From Penium margaritaceum (taxonomy: Eukaryota > Streptophyta > Zygnematophyceae > Desmidiales > Peniaceae): DNA of 47,763 nt. Each line of letters starts with the position of its first letter. The stretch's first letter is position 1. The notes beneath the pieces were generated by a model. The model ran no database searches. It was not told where the DNA came from and saw nothing but the letters and a program-made list of their open reading frames with translations. Of this stretch, positions 41,830 through 47,763 are shown piece after piece. The stretch lies in assembly GCA_023375785.1 (NCBI GenBank), contig SZWC01015234.1:5702-53464 (forward strand). The letters run 5' to 3'. The position numbers were made by a program, and so were the translations under genes.

Positions 41830-42612
41830 GTGGTGGCCGCAGTCACGCTGGCACACTGGGAGGATCTCGGTGGCGACTCAAGGGAGAGCTCGACACGGCA
41901 ACGCCACATCCACCGTGACGCCGCCTCCGTCGAGGCAACCTTACCATCACAGCCAGTGCGGTCCTCCATACCAGTAAGCTCACCTCTTTCCCGTTCTCCA
42001 GGGGGGGTCGAGCATCCGCACATTAGCACTGGGGTGGACGCAGCAACTGCTCGCGTGTCCTCTGTCATAGGTCACGACATTGCTGCCGTGGCCACCAAGA
42101 TTACGCGCACAGCCTTCACGGTAGTCGACGCTGCAGGAGCAACTGCCGCCACACTTGCTGGCGCTGCCCGAGCTTCTCGCGCCTCTGCCTTTACCTTGGT
42201 GGGACGCGCTGCTGAGTCATACACCAAAGCTGCCGTTGTAGCCGGTCCGGTGGCTGCCGTAGCTGTAGATATCTTTACTCAGGTTGTTGTAGCCGCCTCT
42301 GCTGTTGCTTCCGCGACTGCCTCGGCTGCGTCTGCCCTGTCTACGGCCGCTTCCTCCATTCGTACCTCCACCTCCCGTGCTGTTGCTGCTGCCTCATCTG
42401 CTCCTTCGACCGTCACCAGCGTTGTCACAACGGCCATCTCCATCGTTGCAGCCTTCACCACTCTTGGAGCCGTCCTCATCACCGGAGCGCTTGCTCTGGT
42501 GATCCCCTTTACATCCAATGTCTCCGTCGTCTCAGCTGCAACCGCTGCTGCTGTTCCACCGCTCCTTGCCTTGTTGCGCGCGCCTCCGCCTCCTTCTACT
42601 CCTTCTTTGTGA
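41830..42612 (+). CDS. Leader ORF of element D: Ala-rich protein of 260 aa with hydrophobic C-terminal region
   Basis: An uninterrupted frame upstream of gag, not recognised as any family. The N-terminal 70 residues are polar with His and Arg. The middle is Ala/Ser/Val/Thr-rich (RASRASAFTLVGRAAESYTK). Towards the C-terminus a hydrophobic stretch of about 27 residues, centred on FTTLGAVLITGALALVIPF, could be a membrane segment, followed by PPLLALLRAPPPP. Ala codons vary (GCT, GCC, GCG, GCA) rather than repeating one triplet, which is unlike the CAG tract next door and favours real coding. The stop is TGA, about 190 bp before the gag ATG. No counterpart is visible in A, B or C. It could also be a chance frame in GC-rich DNA. 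Confidence 0.45.
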   Translation: MVAAVTLAHWEDLGGDSRESSTRQRHIHRDAASVEATLPSQPVRSSIPVSSPLSRSPGGVEHPHISTGVDAATARVSSVIGHDIAAVATKITRTAFTVVDAAGATAATLAGAARASRASAFTLVGRAAESYTKAAVVAGPVAAVAVDIFTQVVVAASAVASATASAASALSTAASSIRTSTSRAVAAASSAPSTVTSVVTTAISIVAAFTTLGAVLITGALALVIPFTSNVSVVSAATAAAVPPLLALLRAPPPPSTPSL

Positions 42613-42734
42613 GGGTCCTCGGCTGCTGCCCTGTCTCCTTGCCTCCTTTCCTCTCTTGCGGGATCTTCTTGCTTGTCTGATTGGGGTCGGGCTGTCCTGC
42701 AGCACACATCCCTCGTGCCTTGGGCACGTCCAGT

Positions 42735-42785
42735 TTTCCCATGCCCACTGGGGCAGGGGAAACTCTGCCGAAATCTGCCCGGCAG
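42735..42785 (+). other. Leader hairpin module, element D copy 2 (just before gag)
   Basis: First hairpin: TTTCCCATGCCC (42735-42746), loop ACTG, GGGCAGGGGAAA (42751-42762). Second: CTGCCG (42765-42770) and CGGCAG (42780-42785) around a 9-base loop. Compared with copy 1, one stem pair is T-A instead of C-G. It ends 18 bases before the gag ATG. Confidence 0.7.
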
Positions 42786-42803
42786 GACCTCGTCATCGTC
42801 ACC

Positions 42804-44474
42804 ATGCCGAGTGACGACGAATCAGTCATAGCTGACCTGCAGCGCCAGCTACGCCTCGCTCTCAAGGCGCAGCGCGAGGCTGAGGACCGCCTCAAGCTCG
42901 CCGATGATAATCGCGCCGCCTTTGCTGATGAGGTTGCAGCTATTATGTTTAAACGCCTCCCTGTTGCTTCCGTCCCCACCGCTGCTGCCAGCGCTAGCAC
43001 CACTATGGCTGCTTCCTCCACACCCGCTGCTTCTAGCACCGCTACAGGAAACACTGCTGTCACGCCTTTCGCTGCCGATCCCACTCCTGTCACGCGCCAA
43101 CATGATTTTTTCTCGCAGCCGCCTGTCCTGTCCGCAGGACTCGTCTTCTCCTCTTGGGAAACCCGCTTCAGTACCTGGGCCCAGGGGGAGCGTCTGTGGG
43201 AATACTATTTCCCACCTGTCGCACCTTTTACGCCTGTCACTGCTGAGTCTGCCCGCGCTGTCCGTGCCCTCATTGCTGTTGCGCCAGAGACGCTTGTCAA
43301 TGAGGTCGGTACCTACAACGCCGATCCCGCCGTTCAGCGTCTAGCTGATCCTGTTGGTGCCTTCACCATGTTTCGCCGTCGCACCACAATCACTGGTCAG
43401 GCAGCCCAGAGTGCCTTCATTGTGCAGTTCAACATGCTAATAATGCGTGCTGACGAGTCGGCTGACGCCTACTGGGCACGCGGGCTCAAGCTCCTTCGTG
43501 AGCTCGACAAAGCCGCGCAAGGCCAGCTAGCTGCTGTCCACACCATGGTCAACGGTTTGATTCCCGAGCTGTCAGACCTCCTCCACGACGTCAAATCTGA
43601 TGAGCTGCTGCGTCTCGCTTCTCAGCCCGTTCCTCTTGATTCCCCACCGGGCATTGGCGCTCTCTGGGACTTCGTTGCTGATTGGCTCGCTGCTTGGTGG
43701 ACCAGCCTTCACAACAAACGCCTGCACCGCGCTGCACTCGCCGGCGTTGCTACAGCCACCACCGCTTCCTCCTCTGCTTCTTCATCGGCTGCCGCCGCCT
43801 CCTCCACATCCTCGTCTTCCTCGGCAGCTACGGCCACGGCTCTCGCCTCCCAAGGGCGCGGGCGTGGTCGTGGTCGCGGAAAGGGCAAGAGTAAGGGCAA
43901 GGACACTGCACCATCCCGTGTCCCTGGTGAGGTTGTGTGCTGGAACTGTGGTTCCTCTACGCATTCTACTCGTGCGTGCCCTGCGCCTCCTGACAATCTG
44001 CGCCTGGCCCGCTCTATGCGTGCGCATTGGGCTCGCACCGGCGGCTCTCTATCTTCTTTCGCCACCAACTTCAGCTCCACCTCCGTCTCTCGACCTGTCA
44101 GCTCCACCTCGGCACAGCTCTACTCCATCGCTGGCGTTTCCACAGCTCCACTCCCCATCCCATACCCGTGGGGTTGGCCATCGCCCTACGGAGCACCCGT
44201 GTACGCCGGGCCCCCTTCTTTGGCGTACATCCCACCTCCGTGGTTCGCACCTCCCTCGGATTCGTCTCCTCCCTCTTCCGCGGCATCCGTCGATGGCGAG
44301 CGCCAGCTGGAGCAGTCTCTTCTCCAACGTCTTCACCTCCACGATCAGGGAGGTGAGAGTGTGTCTTCGTTGGCCAGAGGTCTCCCTTGTCACACTGACA
44401 CTGTCCTTCATGGGGACCCCCCCGGTCATGTTCTTGGGCTCCCGTCCGCATCTGTTCCGTGGGTTGAGCACTAG
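42804..44474 (+). CDS. Element D gag polyprotein, 556 aa
   Basis: ATG 42804 in context ACCATGC is chosen over the in-frame ATG at 42681, because the upstream 41 codons overlap the hairpin module and the protein from 42804 starts with a likely coiled coil (ADLQRQLRLALKAQREAEDRL). The capsid-like part (about residues 85-310) includes FSSWETRFSTWAQGERLWEYY and YWARGLKLLREL, typical of copia gag. A Ser/Ala-rich stretch, then the basic GRGRGRGKGKSKGK, precede the canonical zinc knuckle CWNCGSSTHSTRAC at residue 379. A Pro/Ser-rich tail of about 160 residues follows. The frame stops at TAG 44472-44474 and then stays open in the same frame into protease. Gag assembles the particle and packages element RNA. 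Confidence 0.8.
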   Translation: MPSDDESVIADLQRQLRLALKAQREAEDRLKLADDNRAAFADEVAAIMFKRLPVASVPTAAASASTTMAASSTPAASSTATGNTAVTPFAADPTPVTRQHDFFSQPPVLSAGLVFSSWETRFSTWAQGERLWEYYFPPVAPFTPVTAESARAVRALIAVAPETLVNEVGTYNADPAVQRLADPVGAFTMFRRRTTITGQAAQSAFIVQFNMLIMRADESADAYWARGLKLLRELDKAAQGQLAAVHTMVNGLIPELSDLLHDVKSDELLRLASQPVPLDSPPGIGALWDFVADWLAAWWTSLHNKRLHRAALAGVATATTASSSASSSAAAASSTSSSSSAATATALASQGRGRGRGRGKGKSKGKDTAPSRVPGEVVCWNCGSSTHSTRACPAPPDNLRLARSMRAHWARTGGSLSSFATNFSSTSVSRPVSSTSAQLYSIAGVSTAPLPIPYPWGWPSPYGAPVYAGPPSLAYIPPPWFAPPSDSSPPSSAASVDGERQLEQSLLQRLHLHDQGGESVSSLARGLPCHTDTVLHGDPPGHVLGLPSASVPWVEH

Positions 44475-47400
44475 CAGTCTGTCGTTCTTCCTCGTTGCCT
44501 GTCTCTCTGTGACTCAGCTCCACCCTCTGTTGGCACTGTTGCCACCTGTGGCGTCCTTCCTGGTCTTCGTGCCGCCGGTGGCTTCTGGGTTCTCGACTCC
44601 GGGGCCACCCACCACATGACCTCTGTTCGCTCAGCGTTTGTCTCGTTGGGTCCCGCTGGTTCCGTCCGCTTTGTTTGTACTGGTTCTGGTCAGTTGCTGC
44701 CTGTCCAGGGCGTTGGTGTTGTCCGTTTTGTTGGTCCCGGTGGCGTGCTGTTTCTGCCCGACGTGCTGTATGTGCCTTCTTTGGAGCTCAGCCTATTGTC
44801 CGTGCCCTCCCTTGACAATCAGGGCATGGATTTCTCCGCCATTTGGGGTGTTGGCACTATCTGCATTCGTTCCACTGGTCGCATCGTTCTGCGGGGGGTT
44901 AAGTGTGATGAACTCTACCATGTGCCACTCATTGCTCCCGCTCCCCACTCTGTTGGCTCCTCTCTTGCTCACGTTGCACCATCTCTCTCACCCGCTGACA
45001 TCCAACTCTTGCATCGCTGTCTTGGCCATGTTCACACTGATGCCATCTCCAGCATGCTCCGTCTCCAACCTGCTGTTGGGCTGTCACCCTCCACCTTTCC
45101 TTCGTCCTGTCCCTCAGACTGTCTACACTATGCCCAAGGGAAAATGCATCGTTCAACCTTTGCTTCCTCTGACTTCCGGTCCTCCCACCCCCTTGCTCTT
45201 GTTCACGCTGATGTCATGGGTCCTCTCTCCCATGACTTTCTTGGGGGTGTTGGGCGTTATGTTTTGTGCCTCACTGATGACTTCTCCCGCTATCGCTGGG
45301 TCTTCCCTCTTCGCCAGAAGAGTGACATTCCTGCTGTCATTGAGTCATGGCTCCGCCAGGCTGAACGATCTTGTAAGCGCTCCCTGTGTGTCTTCCGCAA
45401 CACCGCGGCGGTGACTTCCTCGATCCCACCGCCCGGTTTCTTGAGTCTCAAGGACTGTGTTTGGAGACCTCCGCTCCCTACACACCCCAAAAAAATGGAG
45501 TCTCTGAGCGTTGGAACCGGACACTTGCTGACGGCGTCCGTACCCTTCTGTCTGAGTCCGGTCTTCCTCCTCTGTTCGCCTTTGAGGCCATGAGTTACAT
45601 GACCTGGGTTTGGAATCGCATCCCGCATGGGCCCCTTCCCCGCTCGGTCACGCCTTTTGAGCGTTGGTACGGGACCCGTGCTGACCTGCGACTCGCTCGC
45701 GTCTGGGGTAGCGTTGCGTCCGTTTGGCTCCCTAAGGACCTTCGTGACGGCAAACTCTCCCCTCGTGGGCGCCTCTGCCCTTTCTTGGGCGTGTCTGCCC
45801 AGTCCAAAGCCTGGCGCTTCTGGGACCAGGAGCGCCAGCGCGTTATTGAGTCCCGCGATGCCCTTTTCTTCGAGTCTGTCTTTCTCCGTGACCTCAGTCG
45901 TCACTCTACGGCCGCCTCCCTGCTGCCGCTCTCTCGGTTGCGAGGGGAAGTCGGGCCTGTGGCTCCCGCTGTACCTGCAGTCCCTGCTGCTGTCCCTCCC
46001 TCGCAGCCTCCACCCTTGGAGTTGCCTTCGTCGTCTGGCACTGTGACTCCTTCCCTTTCTCTGTCCGTTTTGTCCAGCTCGCTCGGAGCTCCTGCGTCTC
46101 CTGTGTTGTCCTCCCCAGTTCCGTCTGAGTCCATTTCTCCTGCACACTCCTCAGCGGCTCCGTCCAATCCACTTACCCCTGCTCCGCCGTCGTCTAGTGA
46201 CCCTCCTGGTCCTGCTCCCATCGAGCCCTTTGTTCGTGGCGGGCGTCTCCGCGCGCTCCCCTCTCGTTCCTCCGGTGTCGCCGCTCCATCCGTCCGTCCT
46301 GTCCAGTCCCACCCAGAGCAGTCTGTAAAGCTACCAACTGGCATGTACGCCTTGGGCCTGGCCACAGCAGTGGTCCATCCCAGCTCTGTCCTTGGGCAGA
46401 CGCTGCTCAGGTCTGAGCACGAGCGCGCTCTTGAAGCCGTCATCCGCAATAGTGCCGCTGAGTGTCACACGACAGTTGCTGCTGCACTCTCGTCCGACCC
46501 GACTACTGTTCGTCAGGCACGCACTACGCCCGACTCCCAGCAATGGGAGGCTGCTATGCGGGATGAACTTCGAGCTCTTAGTGACCACGCCGTCTACGAG
46601 CTGGTCGATCTCCCACCCGGTCGCAAAGCCATCGATGCACGATGGGTCTTTACACGCAAGTACAAGCCCAATGGCGAGCTTGACAAGTATAAGGCACATC
46701 TCACCGCCAAGGGGTTCTCACAAGTCCATAGCGTTGAATTTGACGAGACGTTTGCCCCTGTCGGACGCTACACCACTGCTCGCGCCCTTCTGAGTCTTGT
46801 CACCCACCATGACTGGGAGCTCGAGCAGATGGATGTCAACAACGCATTTCTGCACGGTCACTTGGATGAGGAGATTTACATGGTGCAACCTCCAGGGTTC
46901 TCTGACGGCACTGACAGGGTGTGGATACTACGCAAGGCTCTCTATGGCCTGAAGCAGTCACCACGGTGTTGGAACCAGGAGATCACCTCTACCCTGGAAA
47001 AGGGTGGATACCGTCGTAGCACAGTGGATCCTTCTCTCTTTGTCGCTCCCAACTCTACACCATTTGTTGCAGTCCTCGTCTATGTGGACGACCTCCTCAT
47101 TACATCACCAAGTCGGGAGGCAGTGTCGACTGTGAAGTCCCTGCTGCAGTCCACGTACAAGATGAAAGACTTGGGCCGAGCTCGAGTGTTTCTCGGCATG
47201 GAGCTTGAGCGTGATAGTACTCACCGTGTTCTTCATGTCCACCAGGCTGCATATGTCAGGAGCCTGGGGGAGAGCTTTGCCTCGCTCCTTGAGTCTGTGC
47301 CCGTAGCATCCACGCCGATGACGCCCGCCGGGCAGAGGTTGTTGAAAACACTGGATGTGTCCAGGCTGGGGGAGCCAGTAGATGTGACCGGCTACCTGCG

Positions 47401-47763
47401 CGTCATAGGGTCCTTGATGTACCTGGCCACTACCACACGAGCAGACGTCGCTTTCGCTGTGAACTTCCTTGCACAGTTCTCACAGTGCCCACGGGTGCGG
47501 CACATGGAGGCCGCGTTGCGTGTTGTTCGATATGCGCTTTCCACTGCACGAGTCTGTCTCTGTTACCGGGCACAGCCGTCCGTCGTTGTTGATGGCTACA
47601 CTGACAGTGACTGGGCGCATGACACGGATGCACGCAGCCGCACCGGCTATGTCTTTCTCGTCGGTGGCACAGCTGTCTCCTGGAAGAGTGGTAAACAGGG
47701 TTGCGTCGCACGCAGTTCCAGTGAGGCAGAATATGTCGCCCTTGGTGCAGGCACTTGTGAAAG
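44475..47763 (+). pseudogene. Element D pol (protease-integrase-RT-RNase H), one frameshift, truncated by window end
   Basis: In frame with gag beyond the UAG. Protease WVLDSGATHHMTS has its Asp at 44595. The integrase zinc-binding region has HRCLGH, but the last Cys of the C-x2-C pair is Tyr (CLHYAQGKMH). HADVMGP holds the first catalytic Asp. At about 45405 one base is missing exactly where the second catalytic Asp codon is expected, shifting the frame. The new frame is then open without a stop from there to the window end: NGVSERWN with the catalytic Glu, MSYMTWVWNRIPHGPLP, a Pro/Ser linker, RT with VYELVDLPPGRK, AFLHG, LYGLKQSPR and YVDD (47081-47092), and RNase H with GYTDSDWA and SSSEAEYVALGAG. 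The deletion could be a sequencing error. Confidence 0.85.

Larger units (their letters stand above)
40339..47763 (+). mobile_element. Ty1/copia element D (plus strand, runs off the window)
   Basis: Inserted into the 5' LTR of C. 5' LTR about 40339-40833, PBS 40834-40845, CAG-rich leader with two hairpin modules, a 260-codon leader ORF, gag 42804-44474 and pol to the window end in RNase H. The 3' LTR and the right target-site duplication lie outside; the left flank is CGCAC (40334-40338). Coding frames are long and almost intact, so D is the best preserved element here. Its gag and pol differ clearly from A and C and form a separate family. Confidence 0.85.

Overview
This is a eukaryotic, repeat-dominated window. 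Four Ty1/copia-type and two Ty3/gypsy-type LTR retrotransposons, one miniature LTR element (TRIM), CAG-rich low-complexity DNA and assembly gaps fill nearly all of it. The only host-like gene is a small beta-trefoil (R-type) lectin, present as one complete copy and one copy cut by a 404-bp gap. Every recognisable primer-binding site (PBS) resembles the 3' end of initiator tRNA-Met. Plant-like copia and gypsy lineages, a chromodomain integrase and a TRIM suggest a streptophyte (charophyte alga or land plant). The exact organism cannot be read from the sequence.

Layout. 1-800: a (CA)n microsatellite, then C-rich DNA with two long poly-C runs. About 1060-4454: Ty3/gypsy copy G1, badly decayed, 5'-truncated, with a chromodomain and a 3' LTR. 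That LTR is followed directly by a PBS and a leader fragment, as in a tandem arrangement. 5286-5816: a 265-bp assembly duplication around a single N. 5929-6328: a complete 400-bp TRIM with 5-bp target-site duplications. 8073-13546: Ty3/gypsy copy G2 with both LTRs, PBS, gag, protease, RT, RNase H and integrase, all broken by stops and frameshifts. 13956-15330: the lectin copies. 16280 to the right end: a nest of copia elements.

The nest. Element C lies on the minus strand (16280-40338) and is the oldest. Element B (plus, 16777-33853) sits inside the 3' LTR of C. Element A (plus, 16889-24760, target-site duplication ATCCG) sits inside the 5' LTR of B; the uninterrupted target survives in the 3' LTR of B. 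Element D (plus, from 40339 past the window end) sits inside the 5' LTR of C. D is the best preserved: long gag and pol frames broken by one UAG between gag and protease and one single-base deletion in integrase.

Shared and unusual architecture. All four copia elements have an extended CAG/AGC-rich leader between PBS and gag. A and B carry arrays of the palindrome TGACGTCA shortly before gag. B and D carry a repeated hairpin module with compensatory base changes. D has an intact 260-codon Ala-rich ORF with a hydrophobic C-terminal region upstream of gag. B and C each have a 36-bp (12-residue) minisatellite in the integrase-RT linker. Three single-N positions flanked by exact direct duplications (265, 242 and 195 bp) are most simply unmerged contig overlaps.
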